This document shows positions 11,154 through 21,146 of a stretch of DNA of 64,000 nt, piece by piece. The stretch covers positions 1 to 64,000 of the forward strand of contig NZ_FNIJ01000012.1 in assembly GCF_900103845.1 (NCBI RefSeq), in the 5' to 3' direction. The notes under the pieces are model-generated. The model ran no database searches, had not been told where the DNA came from, and saw only the letters and a list, made by a program, of their open reading frames with translations. Position 1 is the stretch's first letter; each line of letters starts with the position of its first letter. Source of the DNA: Pseudomonas jinjuensis. Lineage in GTDB: Bacteria > Pseudomonadota > Gammaproteobacteria > Pseudomonadales > Pseudomonadaceae. Made by a program: the position numbers and the translations under genes.

Positions 11154-11292
11154 GATGGATTCTCGATTGTTGGCTTCGAACATCGGCTCGAAGCTGGAAT
11201 TAATGATGTTGCCGGTGATTCTGCACGCTCAGTGTGACCGGGCTGCGTCGGGCGGGTGATGGCGACCGGCGCTGGCGAACAGCCCGGGCCGC

Positions 11293-12747
11293 TCAGCGGG
11301 GACGATAAACACGGACATTCGTGTGCCCCTCGTTGACCAGATGATGGGCATGCAGACGGCTCATCACGCCCTTGTCGCAATAAAGGAGGTACTGGCGGTT
11401 CGGGTCCAGTTCCTTGAACTTGCTGTTGATCGCATAGAACGGCAGCGGCAGCACTTCGATCTCGCCGAGCTCCAGCGGTTCGTCTTCCCGGGCATCGGGG
11501 TGACGGATGTCGACAACGATCTGTCCCGGCAGCACTTCCTCGACCATTTCCACCGGCAGGTCCTTGCCCAGCTCGTCGATCACGCGATCGACGGTCATCT
11601 GGGTGGCGCGCTCCAGGGCGCGGTCCAGCACGGCCATGTCGAACTTGGTCTCTTCGTGCTCGACGCGGTACGGCTTGGCCTGGGTGGTCGGGTTCACCGA
11701 GATCACGCCGCAGTATTCCGGCATGTGCTTGGCGAACTCGGCGGTGCCGATCTTCGTCGCGGTGTCGATGATGTCCTGCTTGTGGCTGACGATCAGCGGG
11801 CGCAGCACCAGGGTGTCGGTCACCCGGTCGATCACCGAGAGGTTCGGCAGGGTCTGGCTGGACACCTGGGAGATCGCCTCGCCGGTGACCAGCGCGTCCA
11901 GCTGCAGGCGCTCGGCCACGCGGCTGGCGGCGCGCAGCATCATGCGCTTGAGGGTCACGCCCATGTAGCTGTCGTCGACCTTGGTGAGAATCTCGCCGAC
12001 CACTTCCTCGAAGGGCACGCTGACGAACAGCACGCGTTGGGAACGACCGAACTTCTCCCATAGATAGTGGGCGACTTCCATCACGCCCAGTTCGTGTGCA
12101 CGACCGCCGAGGTTGAAGAACACGAAGTGGCTGATCATGCCGCGGCGCATCATCTGGTAGGCCGCGACGGTGGAGTCGAAGCCGCCGGACATCAGCACCA
12201 GCACCTGCTCCAGCGCGCCCAGCGGGTAGCCGCCGAGGCCGTTGTGCTGGGCGTGGATGACGTAGAGGCGGTCATGGCGGATTTCCACGCGCACTTCCAC
12301 TTCCGGGTTCTTCAGCGAAACCCCGGCCGCACCGCAGTGCTGGCGCAGGCCACCGCCGACGTAGCGCTCCACATCGATGGAGGTGAACGGGTGCTTGCCG
12401 GCGCGCTTGCAGCGCATGGAGAAGATCCTGCCCGGCAGCTTGTCGCCGAAGTGCTGCTTGCACTTCTCGAGGATGTCGTCGAAGTCGCCCAGCGGGTATT
12501 CGTGGACCTCGAGGAAGTGGCCGATGCCCGGGGTGCAGGTCAGGCGCTCGATCATCTCGCGCAGCACCTTGGGATCGGTCACCTTCGTCTCGACGTCGAG
12601 GTTGTCCCACTCGCCTTCCACCAGCAGCTCGGGATCGAGGTCGCGCAGCACCGTGCGAATGTTCTTCGCCAGTTGCCGGATGAAGCGCTTGCGCACCGGC
12701 CGGCTCTTGATGGTGATTTCCTGGAAGACCTTGACGATGAGTTTCAT
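11293..12747 (-). CDS. thiI: tRNA 4-thiouridine synthase / thiazole sulfur carrier ThiI
   Basis: Encodes 484 residues with a THUMP region (about 60-165), an ATP pyrophosphatase domain with PP-loop SGGFDS, and a C-terminal rhodanese domain whose active cysteine is C457 (YLLYCDKGV). A cysteine in PEYCGVIS matches the partner cysteine that forms the catalytic disulfide in the long form of ThiI. It makes s4U8 in tRNA and donates sulfur for the thiazole of thiamine, receiving persulfide from IscS. Presence of the rhodanese domain supports the dual role. It is divergent from glnA. Confidence 0.96.
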   Translation of the reverse strand: MKLIVKVFQEITIKSRPVRKRFIRQLAKNIRTVLRDLDPELLVEGEWDNLDVETKVTDPKVLREMIERLTCTPGIGHFLEVHEYPLGDFDDILEKCKQHFGDKLPGRIFSMRCKRAGKHPFTSIDVERYVGGGLRQHCGAAGVSLKNPEVEVRVEIRHDRLYVIHAQHNGLGGYPLGALEQVLVLMSGGFDSTVAAYQMMRRGMISHFVFFNLGGRAHELGVMEVAHYLWEKFGRSQRVLFVSVPFEEVVGEILTKVDDSYMGVTLKRMMLRAASRVAERLQLDALVTGEAISQVSSQTLPNLSVIDRVTDTLVLRPLIVSHKQDIIDTATKIGTAEFAKHMPEYCGVISVNPTTQAKPYRVEHEETKFDMAVLDRALERATQMTVDRVIDELGKDLPVEMVEEVLPGQIVVDIRHPDAREDEPLELGEIEVLPLPFYAINSKFKELDPNRQYLLYCDKGVMSRLHAHHLVNEGHTNVRVYRPR

Positions 12748-12845
12748 GCAGTGGAGACCGCTCGGGCCGGGTCGCTAAAAAAAGGGGCGAGATTATATCC
12801 GAAATTGCTCAAGACTTGAGCAGAAAGAGATGACTTTCTTTTCCA

Positions 12846-12860
12846 TGCACCAAAATGGAC
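12846..12860 (+). promoter_or_regulatory. NtrC-binding site, upstream copy (glnA enhancer)
   Basis: TGCACCAAAATGGAC matches the left and central part of the NtrC palindrome (TGCACC-N5-GGTGCA); the right half is degraded. It lies about 120 bp upstream of the sigma-54 promoter, an enhancer distance. Confidence 0.6.
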
Positions 12861-12877
12861 TTGCGCACCACAACGGA

Positions 12878-12892
12878 GCACCAGAATGGTGC
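12878..12892 (+). promoter_or_regulatory. NtrC-binding site, strong copy (glnA enhancer)
   Basis: GCACCAGAATGGTGC is a perfect dyad (GCACC-N5-GGTGC), the consensus NtrC box. It lies 32 bp downstream of the weaker copy, about three helical turns, suiting cooperative binding of two NtrC dimers. It sits about 75 bp upstream of the sigma-54 -24 element. Confidence 0.8.
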
Positions 12893-12966
12893 GCCAATCG
12901 GCCGGAATTGGCGCATGGCGCGGGCGGGAGGCCTTATTCTGCGCGCTCCTGCCCGAATGCGGGCAC

Positions 12967-12981
12967 TGGCACGCAACTTGC
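12967..12981 (+). promoter_or_regulatory. Sigma-54 (RpoN) promoter of glnA
   Basis: TGGCACGCAACTTGC is an exact match to the -24/-12 consensus TGGCAC-N5-TTGC. It lies about 97 bp upstream of the glnA ATG. With the two NtrC sites it implies nitrogen-limitation activation by phosphorylated NtrC. The remainder of the 12748-13077 gap holds no recognisable gene. Confidence 0.92.
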
Positions 12982-13077
12982 TCTCTTGTGAGGCAGGTTG
13001 CCCAGGCGGATATTCCGGCCCGGCATCACCCGATCTGGAGCATGAGCTCCACGCTTTTACACCTCCCGGAGGACAGC

Positions 13078-14487
13078 ATGTCGTACAAGTCGCAGCAACT
13101 GATCAAAGACCATGACGTGAAGTGGGTAGACCTGCGCTTCACCGATACCAAAGGCAAGCAGCAGCACGTCACCATGCCGGCCCGCGACGCGCTGGACGAT
13201 GACTTCTTCGAAGCCGGCAAGATGTTCGACGGCTCCTCCATCGAAGGCTGGAAGGGCATCGAAGCCTCCGACATGATCCTGCTCCCGGACGACAGCACCG
13301 CCGTGCTCGACCCGTTCACCGAAGAGCCGACCCTGATCCTGGTCTGCGACATCATCGAGCCGAGCACCATGCAGGGCTACGAGCGCGACCCGCGCAACAT
13401 CGCCAAGCGCGCCGAGGAATACCTGAAGTCCACCGGTATCGGTGACACCGTATTCGTCGGCCCGGAGCCGGAGTTCTTCATCTTCGACGAAGTGAAGTTC
13501 AAGTCCGACATCTCCGGCTCGATGTTCAAGATCTACTCCGAGCAGGCTTCCTGGAACACCGACGCCGACATCGAAAGCGGCAACAAGGGCCACCGTCCGG
13601 GCGTGAAGGGCGGCTACTTCCCGGTGCCGCCGGTCGACCACGACCATGAAATCCGTACCGCCATGTGCAACGCCATGGAAGAAATGGGCCTGGTCATCGA
13701 AGTTCACCACCACGAAGTGGCGACTGCCGGCCAGAACGAAATCGGCGTGCAGTTCAACACCCTGGTGAAGAAGGCCGACGAAGTCCAGACCCTGAAGTAC
13801 TGCATCCACAACGTCGCCGACGCCTACGGCAAGACCGTGACCTTCATGCCGAAGCCGCTGTACGGCGACAACGGCTCGGGCATGCACGTGCACATGTCCA
13901 TCTCGAAAGACGGCAAGAACACCTTCGCCGGTGAAGGCTATGCCGGCCTGTCCGAGACCGCCCTGTACTTCATCGGCGGCATCATCAAGCACGGCAAGGC
14001 GCTGAACGGCTTCACCAACCCGGCCACCAACTCCTACAAGCGTCTGGTTCCGGGCTTCGAAGCCCCGGTCATGCTGGCCTACTCCGCCCGCAACCGTTCC
14101 GCCTCGATCCGTATTCCGTACGTTTCCAGCCCGAAAGCCCGCCGCATCGAAGCGCGCTTCCCGGACCCGGCTGCCAACCCGTACCTGTGCTTCGCCGCCC
14201 TGCTGATGGCCGGCCTCGACGGTATCCAGAACAAGATTCACCCCGGCGATGCCGCCGACAAGAACCTGTACGACCTGCCGCCGGAAGAGGCGAAGGAAAT
14301 CCCGCAGGTTTGCGGCAGCCTGAAAGAGGCGCTGGAAGAACTCGACAAGGGCCGTGCGTTCCTGACCAAGGGCGGCGTGTTCACCGACGAGTTCATCGAT
14401 GCCTACATCGAGCTGAAGTCGGAAGAAGAGATCAAGGTGCGCACCTTCGTGCACCCGCTGGAATACGACCTGTACTACAGCGTCTGA
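13078..14487 (+). CDS. glnA: Glutamine synthetase type I
   Basis: Encodes 469 residues, standard for GSI-beta. It begins [20 protein letters not shown] after the ribosome site GGAGGA. The N-terminal beta-grasp domain is followed by catalytic motifs including [11 protein letters not shown], the ATP-binding region [16 protein letters not shown] and the metal-binding NRSASIRIP region. Tyr398 (NLYDLPPEE) is the GlnE adenylylation site, so activity should be covalently regulated. The enzyme condenses ammonium and glutamate with ATP as a cytosolic dodecamer. Transcription is from the upstream sigma-54/NtrC promoter. It precedes two DUF4124 genes and ntrBC. Confidence 0.98.
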   Translation: MSYKSQQLIKDHDVKWVDLRFTDTKGKQQHVTMPARDALDDDFFEAGKMFDGSSIEGWKGIEASDMILLPDDSTAVLDPFTEEPTLILVCDIIEPSTMQGYERDPRNIAKRAEEYLKSTGIGDTVFVGPEPEFFIFDEVKFKSDISGSMFKIYSEQASWNTDADIESGNKGHRPGVKGGYFPVPPVDHDHEIRTAMCNAMEEMGLVIEVHHHEVATAGQNEIGVQFNTLVKKADEVQTLKYCIHNVADAYGKTVTFMPKPLYGDNGSGMHVHMSISKDGKNTFAGEGYAGLSETALYFIGGIIKHGKALNGFTNPATNSYKRLVPGFEAPVMLAYSARNRSASIRIPYVSSPKARRIEARFPDPAANPYLCFAALLMAGLDGIQNKIHPGDAADKNLYDLPPEEAKEIPQVCGSLKEALEELDKGRAFLTKGGVFTDEFIDAYIELKSEEEIKVRTFVHPLEYDLYYSV

Positions 14488-14524
14488 TTTCGACGAATAC
14501 CTACCATAAGTAGCGTCAACATTG

Positions 14525-14549
14525 AGGCCTCCTTCGGGAGGCCTTTTTT
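14525..14549 (+). terminator. Rho-independent terminator of glnA
   Basis: AGGCCTCC-TTCG-GGAGGCCT is a perfect 8-bp stem with a stable tetraloop, followed by TTTTTT, 37 bp after the glnA stop. Confidence 0.9.
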
Positions 14550-14599
14550 ATGCGCGTGAAACAGCGGAGGCGCCGGTATCCTACGAAAAACCGTTTCAT

Positions 14600-14784
14600 C
14601 GTTCCCACGCTCCCGCGTGGGAACGCATCCGAGGACGCTCCGCGTCCGGGGCGAGGGCTATCGCTGCGCTCAAACGCTCGCCGAAACGCCATGTCCTGCA
14701 GGAGCCAGCTTGCTGGCGAATTCGGAGTTACCGGCAACCGAGAAGTCGCCGGCCAATCTGATCGCCAGCAAGCTGGCTCCTACG
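14600..14784. repeat. Composite of REP-like palindromes after glnA
   Basis: The gap 14550-14929 contains stacked palindromes and no gene. CGTTCCCACGC-TCCC-GCGTGGGAACG spans 14600-14625, and GGACGC-TCC-GCGTCC spans 14633-14647. A pair of inverted REP units runs from about 14697 (GGAGCCAGCTTGCTGGCGA) to 14784 (TCGCCAGCAAGCTGGCTCC). The last pair is nearly the same module as at 26880-26972. These are typical Pseudomonas intergenic REP/BIME elements. Confidence 0.8.
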
Positions 14785-14929
14785 CAAAGCGCACTGCGCC
14801 GTTCGGATGCGGGTGTATGGGAACGATGAAGACCACCGCACAGCAGCCCCGCCGCCGCTGGCCGACAATACCCCGCTTGCCAGCCGCCACCGGCAATGCA
14901 AGGCTTGTATGAACCATCGGAGATCGCCC

Positions 14930-15529
14930 ATGCGCCCGTTCATCGCCCTTATCGCGCTTGCCCTGACGCTGCCGGCCAGCGCCGCGACGATCTACAAGTA
15001 CACCGACGCCAACGGCAACACCGTGTTCACCAGCCATCCCCCGGAAGGCGTGAACGCGACGGAGATGGAGGCGCCGCCGGCACCGGTAGTGGGCACCCGG
15101 CTGCCCGCCGGCATGCCGTCGACAGCGGAGCCCGCCAGCGAGGCGCACTACCGGGTGCTGGCGCTGACCAACCTGCCCAGCGAGGAAGCCCTGCGCGCCA
15201 ACAACGGCACCTTCAGCGTGGAGGTGGCCCTGCAGCCGCGCCTGGCGCCCGGCCATCGCCTGCAGATGCTGCTGGACGGCCGGCCCTACGGCTCGCCGAG
15301 CAACGAAACCCTCTTCACCCTGACCAACATCGACCGCGGCGACCACACCCTGGCCGTGCAGGTCCTCAGCGGCAGCCAGGTGGTGCAGAGCAGCGCGGCG
15401 GTCGCCCTGACGGTGCAGCGCACCAGCACCAACAGCCCGACGCGGCGCCCGGCCCCGCCTCCGCCGCCGAAACCACCGGCACCGGCGCCGGCCCCCAAAC
15501 CGGCACCACCGTCCGGCGGCATCCGCTGA
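14930..15529 (+). CDS. DUF4124 domain-containing periplasmic protein (first of two)
   Basis: Encodes 199 residues. The signal peptide MRPFIALIALALTLPASA is followed by the DUF4124 motif IYKYTDANGNTVFTSHPPEG. A central domain contains LLDGRPYGSPSNETLFTL and the tail is proline-rich (about 170-195). The ATG at 14930 has GGAG eight bases upstream; an in-frame ATG seven codons earlier is less well placed. It is paralogous to the next gene, which starts two bases after its stop. Position between glnA and ntrBC is conserved in my memory of P. aeruginosa. Function is unknown. Confidence 0.85.
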   Translation: MRPFIALIALALTLPASAATIYKYTDANGNTVFTSHPPEGVNATEMEAPPAPVVGTRLPAGMPSTAEPASEAHYRVLALTNLPSEEALRANNGTFSVEVALQPRLAPGHRLQMLLDGRPYGSPSNETLFTLTNIDRGDHTLAVQVLSGSQVVQSSAAVALTVQRTSTNSPTRRPAPPPPPKPPAPAPAPKPAPPSGGIR

Positions 15530-15531
15530 GC

Positions 15532-16080
15532 ATGCTCAGACTGCTGCCCTGCCTGCTCCTGCTGGCCAGCCTGCCGGCCGCCGCCGAGGTCTATACCTAC
15601 CTCGACCAGGACGGCAATCGCGTGTTCACCGACCAGCCCAGGCGCGGCAATGCCCAGCGCATCGAACTGGCGCCGTCCAACGCGATGCCGCCGGCGCCGG
15701 CCGCCTACTACAACCCCTATGCGCCCTCCCCGCCGCCGAGTCCGCCGCAGTACCAGTTGCTGCGCATCATAGTGCCGGAGCCGGACGCCACCGTCCGCGC
15801 CAATGACGGCGAGCTGATCGTCAGCGTCTCCAGCGACCCCGGCCTGCTGCCCGGGCATTCCTTCCGCCTGCTGCTGGACGGCAAGAGCGTCGGCAAGCCC
15901 GGCCGCAGCCCGGTATTCCCGCTGCGCAACGTCGATCGCGGCACCCACCAGCTGTCGGTGGAGATCATCGACAGCCAGGGCCGCACGCTGGAGCAGACCC
16001 CCAACCAGCCGTTCCACATGAAGCGCGTGGCGGTGGCCGGCAGCAAGCAACCGCCGCGGCCGGTGGCCATTTCGCGCTGA
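15532..16080 (+). CDS. DUF4124 domain-containing periplasmic protein (second of two)
   Basis: Encodes 182 residues: signal peptide MLRLLPCLLLLASLPAAA, then DUF4124 VYTYLDQDGNRVFTDQPRRG, a proline-rich linker (about 52-77) and a C-terminal domain with LLLDGKSVGKPGRSPVFPLR. That domain aligns with the equivalent part of the preceding gene (LLDG...DRG.H.L.V), indicating tandem duplication. It ends ten bases before an NtrC palindrome that precedes ntrB. Role unknown; probably periplasmic. Confidence 0.85.
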   Translation: MLRLLPCLLLLASLPAAAEVYTYLDQDGNRVFTDQPRRGNAQRIELAPSNAMPPAPAAYYNPYAPSPPPSPPQYQLLRIIVPEPDATVRANDGELIVSVSSDPGLLPGHSFRLLLDGKSVGKPGRSPVFPLRNVDRGTHQLSVEIIDSQGRTLEQTPNQPFHMKRVAVAGSKQPPRPVAISR

Positions 16081-16090
16081 GCGACACATC

Positions 16091-16105
16091 GCACCATAAT
16101 GGTGC
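16091..16105 (+). promoter_or_regulatory. NtrC-binding palindrome upstream of ntrB
   Basis: GCACCATAATGGTGC is a perfect NtrC-type dyad. A likely sigma-70 -10 hexamer TATACT lies at 16125-16130, which puts the -35 at about 16102-16107, inside the palindrome. Binding there would block RNA polymerase, so NtrC probably represses its own operon from this promoter, as at glnL in enterics. A half site (GCACCAA) lies just downstream at 16114-16120. Confidence 0.7.
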
Positions 16106-16261
16106 ATATGCCCGCACCAATTTCTATACTCTCCCTGTTTCAGGGCATTTTGTGCCGCGCCGGCCGCTGCCTGCACACCTAGAAGCGCCGAACGACGCGC
16201 CTTTTCAGGGCCTGGTTTGTTTCTTGCATTTTCCTGCCCAACCTTGGGACGTCCTTGCGCC

Positions 16262-17338
16262 ATGCCTACAGAAACCCAGCTCCGACTCCTGCTCGACAAC
16301 CTCACCACGGCGGTGATCCTGCTCAACGCCGAGCTGCGCCTGGAATACATGAACCCGGCGGCGGAAATGCTTCTCGCCGTCAGCGGCCAGCGCAGCCACG
16401 GGCAGTTCATCAGCGAACTCTTCACCGAATCGCCGGAAGCGCTGCAGTCGCTGCGCCAGGCGGTGGAAGAGGCGCACCCCTTCACCAAGCGGGAAGCTAC
16501 GCTGACCTCGCTTACCGGCCAGTCGATCACCGTCGACTACGCGGTGACGCCGATCCTCAGCCGCCGCGAAACCCTGCTGCTGCTGGAAGTCCATCCGCGC
16601 GACCGGCTGATGCGCATCACCAAGGAAGAGGCGCAGCTGTCCAAGCAGGAAACCACCAAGCTGCTGGTGCGCGGCCTCGCCCACGAGATCAAGAACCCGC
16701 TGGGCGGCATCCGTGGCGCCGCGCAGCTGCTGTCCCGCGAGCTGCCGGACGATTCGCTGAAGGACTACACCAACGTCATCATCGAGGAGGCCGACCGCCT
16801 GCGGAACCTGGTCGACCGCATGCTCGGCTCGAACAAGCTGCCGCAGCTGTCGGTCACCAACATCCACGAAGTGCTGGAGCGCGTCTGCAGCCTGGTGGAG
16901 GCGGAAACCCAGGGCAGCATCACCCTGGTCCGCGACTACGACCCGAGCATCCCCGACCTGCTGCTCGACCGCGAGCAGATGATCCAGGCCGTGCTCAACA
17001 TCGTGCGCAACGCCATGCAGGCGGTGGCTTCGCAGAACGAGCTGCGCCTCGGCCGCATCACCCTGCGCTCGCGTACAGTCCGCCAGTTCACCATCGGCCA
17101 CACCCGCCACCGCCTGGTGTGCAAGGTGGAGATCATCGACAACGGGCCGGGCATCCCGCCGGAACTGCAGGACACCATCTTCTACCCCATGGTCAGCGGC
17201 CGCCCGGACGGCACCGGGCTGGGCCTGGCCATCGCCCAGAACATCATCAGCCAGCACCAGGGCTTGATCGAATGCGAGAGCCACCCCGGGCATACCGTGT
17301 TCAGTCTGTTCCTGCCCCTGGAACAAGGAGTGCATTGA
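16262..17338 (+). CDS. ntrB: Nitrogen-sensing histidine kinase NtrB
   Basis: Encodes 358 residues without transmembrane segments. A PAS domain (about 5-110) is followed by HisKA with phosphorylated H141 in LAHEIKNPLGG. The HATPase_c domain carries the N box (NIVRNAMQAV), DNGPGIP and GTGLGLAIAQN. This cytosolic kinase/phosphatase is controlled by PII (GlnB/GlnK) and phosphorylates NtrC under nitrogen limitation. The next gene, ntrC, begins 3 bp after its stop. An NtrC site upstream suggests autoregulation. Confidence 0.96.
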   Translation: MPTETQLRLLLDNLTTAVILLNAELRLEYMNPAAEMLLAVSGQRSHGQFISELFTESPEALQSLRQAVEEAHPFTKREATLTSLTGQSITVDYAVTPILSRRETLLLLEVHPRDRLMRITKEEAQLSKQETTKLLVRGLAHEIKNPLGGIRGAAQLLSRELPDDSLKDYTNVIIEEADRLRNLVDRMLGSNKLPQLSVTNIHEVLERVCSLVEAETQGSITLVRDYDPSIPDLLLDREQMIQAVLNIVRNAMQAVASQNELRLGRITLRSRTVRQFTIGHTRHRLVCKVEIIDNGPGIPPELQDTIFYPMVSGRPDGTGLGLAIAQNIISQHQGLIECESHPGHTVFSLFLPLEQGVH

Positions 17339-17341
17339 TAC

Positions 17342-18772
<1,431 letters not shown>

Positions 18773-18791
18773 AGCGCCACTGGAGCGATCG

Positions 18792-18815
18792 AAGGGGCCT
18801 CATGGCCCCTTTTTT
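18792..18815 (+). terminator. Rho-independent terminator of ntrBC
   Basis: AAGGGGCC-TCAT-GGCCCCTT followed by TTTTT, starting 20 bp after the ntrC stop. Confidence 0.92.
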
Positions 18816-18845
18816 ATGATTCGGCGCGGATTGCAGGGGAAAACC

Positions 18846-18990
18846 CGTAGGGTGGATCACGCTCCATCGATCCACCATGGCCGCGCACGCGGCCCCGCAA
18901 TGGTGGATGCAAAAAGCCTCATCCACCCTACGCTACGTATCGCCCACAGTTCGTAGGGCGAATAACGCCACAGCGTTATCCGCCATCCGG
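18846..18990. repeat. GTAGGGTGGAT-type intergenic palindromes
   Basis: Two inverted units fill the ntrC-trmL gap. One is GTAGGGTGGAT...ATCCACCCTAC (18847 to about 18931), and the other is GTAGGGCGAATAACG...CGTTATCCGCC (18953-18984). This family recurs at 28836, 46154 and 54753 and differs from the GGAGCCAGCTTGCTGG family. No gene is seen. Confidence 0.7.
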
Positions 18991-18992
18991 CC

Positions 18993-19454
18993 TCACTCCA
19001 TGGCGAACCCCAGTTGCCGCCACGCCTCGTACACCGTCACCGCCACGGTATTCGACAGGTTCAGGCTGCGGCAGCCCGGCCGCATCAGCAGGCGCAGGCG
19101 CTGTTCCGGCGGCAGGGCGTTGCGCACCTCATCCGGCAAACCACGGCTTTCCGGGCCGAACAGGAAGGCGTCGCCGCGCTGGTATGCGACCTCGTGGAAG
19201 GCGTGCGAGCCCTTGGTGGTGAAGGCGAACAGGCGCGGCTGGCCGAGGCTTGCCAGGCATTCATCGAGGCTGGCGTAGCGCTTCACGCTGGCGTACTCGT
19301 GATAGTCCAGGCCGGCGCGGCGCAGGCGCTTGTCGTCCAGCTCGAAGCCCAGCGGCTCGATCAGGTGCAGGCTGCAGCCCGCGTTGGCGCACAGCCTGAT
19401 AATGTTGCCGGTATTCGGTGGGATTTCCGGTTGGAAGAGGATGACGTGGAACAT
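18993..19454 (-). CDS. trmL: tRNA (cytidine/uridine-2'-O)-methyltransferase TrmL
   Basis: Encodes 153 residues, the full length of the minimal SPOUT enzyme TrmL (YibK). It starts MFHVILFQPEIPPNTGNIIR. The three trefoil-knot motifs are visible: N-terminal PPNTGNIIR, FLFGPESRGLP, and LNLSNTVAVTVYEAWRQ. It methylates the 2'-OH of position 34 in tRNA-Leu isoacceptors using SAM. It is divergent from the next gene, and their start codons overlap at 19452-19455 on opposite strands. Confidence 0.94.
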   Translation of the reverse strand: MFHVILFQPEIPPNTGNIIRLCANAGCSLHLIEPLGFELDDKRLRRAGLDYHEYASVKRYASLDECLASLGQPRLFAFTTKGSHAFHEVAYQRGDAFLFGPESRGLPDEVRNALPPEQRLRLLMRPGCRSLNLSNTVAVTVYEAWRQLGFAME

Positions 19455-19902
19455 GCAGCGCTCCGGGCCTGAGGACGGCCGGCATTCTACTCCCACGCGC
19501 GATGATGTGCGGCCCCGGCCGTGGCTGCGGGTGTTCCTGTCGCTGGCGGTGTTCGGTCTACTGGTCGGGCTGATGCTCGGCCGCCTGTTCGCACCGGAAC
19601 CGCAACCGCCCCGCCTGCTGGCGGTGGAGATGCAGGGCAACTCCCTGCAATTGCGCTTCGACCGGGAAATCCGGGTGCATGCCGCCCGGCTCGACGGCGC
19701 GCTGGCGCTGATGCTGGATGCGCAGGGGGAAGCCCGGCAGGGCCAGGGTCGGCTGGGAGATTTGCCGCTGCGCTGGCGCATCCAGCCGCGGGACGGCGGG
19801 TTGCTGCTGAGCCTGATCTCGACCCGACCGCTGCACGGCAGCTGGAGCGAATCCAGCCGCGACGGCGAGTGGCTGCTGACCGTCGATCCCCAGCCGGAAT
19901 AA
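19453..19902 (+). CDS. Hypothetical single-pass membrane protein
   Basis: Encodes up to 149 residues from the ATG at 19453; a GTG at 19507 is an alternative start and no good ribosome site marks either. One transmembrane helix (LRVFLSLAVFGLLVGLMLGRL, about residues 26-44) is followed by a roughly 100-residue soluble domain with alternating hydrophobic positions (NSLQLRFDREIRVHAARLDG, then RWRIQPRDGGLLLSLIST), predicted beta-rich and periplasmic. I do not recognise a family. Codon use and position next to trmL fit a real, conserved small gene. The stop codon lies inside a direct repeat. Confidence 0.65.
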   Translation: MQRSGPEDGRHSTPTRDDVRPRPWLRVFLSLAVFGLLVGLMLGRLFAPEPQPPRLLAVEMQGNSLQLRFDREIRVHAARLDGALALMLDAQGEARQGQGRLGDLPLRWRIQPRDGGLLLSLISTRPLHGSWSESSRDGEWLLTVDPQPE

Positions 19903-20019
19903 AAGAGGGGATTCCCCAGCCTGCCTGAACCGAGGACCCCTTAACGGGCATGGAGGGCGCGCCGCGCTCCTCCGGGAATAAAAGGGGGGCTTCCCCGGCC
20001 TGCCTGTACCAGGACCCCC
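19896..20019 (+). repeat. Imperfect 44-45 bp direct repeat
   Basis: Copy 1 (19896-19940) and copy 2 (19975-20019) share the pattern GGAATAAAAG(A/G)GGGG(A/C)TTCCCC(A/G)GCCTGCCTG(A/T)ACC...AGGACCCC, about 85 percent identical, 79 bp apart. Copy 1 includes the stop codon of the upstream gene. The rest of the 19903-20369 gap has no convincing gene; 20268-20312 carries a weak GGTGGATG...CATCCAC palindrome. Confidence 0.7.
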
Positions 20020-20323
20020 AAACCTTGTCTGACAGGGTCTTTGCAGGGGGTGTGCCAACTTCGCGGAATGGGTCGGACAGGCGCTGATGGATTGGCGCGA
20101 GGCCGCATACTCCGGGGGATTCGGGGGGGTCGCCAGGGGGCTGGAACGAACCCGGAAGGCGTTGACCGGCCGGCCTGGCGCCTCGCTCCCGCTGCGCACT
20201 GCCAGTGCGAGGCGCACCAATGTGGCGCTCCTACGGAAGCCCCCTACGCCCCGCCCCCAAAGGCCACGCATGCGGCGCTGCAATGGTGGATGAAAAAAAC
20301 CTCATCCACGTTTCTGCAGGCAA

Positions 20324-20348
20324 CAAAAAAGGCGCCCTCAGGCGCCTT
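20324..20348 (-). terminator. Rho-independent terminator of the grxC-secB unit
   Basis: On the minus strand AGGCGCC-TGA-GGCGCC forms a stem followed by TTTTTTGTT, 22 bp past the secB stop. Confidence 0.88.
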
Positions 20349-20369
20349 TCCGGTCGGACCGTCCGGTCC

Positions 20370-20855
20370 TCACTGCACGCTCGGCGCTTCGCCGGCGGCC
20401 TGCATGCGCGCCATTTCCTGGGCGTACAGGGCGTCGAAGTTCACCGGCGACAGCATCAGCGCCGGGAACGAGCCGCGCACCACCAGGCTGTCCAGGGTCT
20501 CGCGGGCATAGGGGAAGAGGATGTTCGGGCAGAAGGCGCCGAGGGTGTGGCTCATGCTGGCCGCGTCGAGGTTGCGGATCAGGAAGATGCCGGCCTGCTG
20601 CACTTCGACGATGAAGGCGGTCTCTTCCTTGTTCTTCACGGTCACCGAAACGGTCAGCACCACTTCGTGGAAGTCGCCCTCGAGCTGCTTCTGGCGGGTG
20701 TTGAGGTCCATGGCGATGCTCGGCTGCCAATCCTGACGGAAGATCTCCGGCGCCTTGGGAGCCTCGAAGGAGAGGTCGCGCACATAGATGCGCTGCAGGG
20801 AGAACTGCGGGTTGTTGTCTTGCTCGGCGGCGCCGGTAGTAGCTTGCTCAGTCAT
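20370..20855 (-). CDS. secB: Protein-export chaperone SecB
   Basis: Encodes 161 residues from [20 protein letters not shown]. Motifs are [14 protein letters not shown] near the N-terminus and [37 protein letters not shown] in two segments, the conserved SecB core. It is a tetrameric cytosolic chaperone that holds preproteins unfolded and passes them to SecA. It follows rhodanese and grxC genes in a leftward cluster (35 bp after grxC), an order shared with enteric yibN-grxC-secB. Confidence 0.96.
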   Translation of the reverse strand: MTEQATTGAAEQDNNPQFSLQRIYVRDLSFEAPKAPEIFRQDWQPSIAMDLNTRQKQLEGDFHEVVLTVSVTVKNKEETAFIVEVQQAGIFLIRNLDAASMSHTLGAFCPNILFPYARETLDSLVVRGSFPALMLSPVNFDALYAQEMARMQAAGEAPSVQ

Positions 20856-20890
20856 TTCAGAACCTTCTTGTGCTTCGTTTGCAGTGAGGA

Positions 20891-21145
20891 TCACGCCGAC
20901 AGCAGCGCATCCAGCTTACCCGCGCGTTCCAGCGCGTAGAGGTCGTCGCAGCCGCCGACATGGTTTTCGCCGATCCAGATCTGCGGCACCGAGGTGCGGC
21001 CGGCCTTGCGGGCCATCTCGGCGCGCAGGTCGGGCTTGCCGTCGACCGGGACTTCCTCGTAGGCCACGCCCTTCTGCTCCAGCAGCATCTTGGCGCGGAT
21101 GCAGTAGGGACACCATTGGGTGGTGTAGATCAGGACAGAGGACAT
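20891..21145 (-). CDS. grxC: Glutaredoxin 3
   Basis: Encodes 84 residues with the dithiol active site C12-P-Y-C15, the [15 protein letters not shown] cis-proline/GSH-binding region and a C-terminal helix. It is a cytosolic GSH-dependent thiol oxidoreductase that can reduce ribonucleotide reductase and mixed disulfides. It starts one base after the stop of the rhodanese gene and precedes secB. Confidence 0.95.
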   Translation of the reverse strand: MSSVLIYTTQWCPYCIRAKMLLEQKGVAYEEVPVDGKPDLRAEMARKAGRTSVPQIWIGENHVGGCDDLYALERAGKLDALLSA

Positions 21146-21146
21146 C

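Noticed and set aside
8352..11237. 961-codon plus-strand frame opposite emr-like adaptor and typA
   Set aside because: Covers two well-supported minus-strand genes and translates to low-complexity shadow sequence.
19903..20369. Small frames in the gap before secB
   Set aside because: No ribosome sites and only Arg/Pro-rich translations; the stretch is better explained by repeats.
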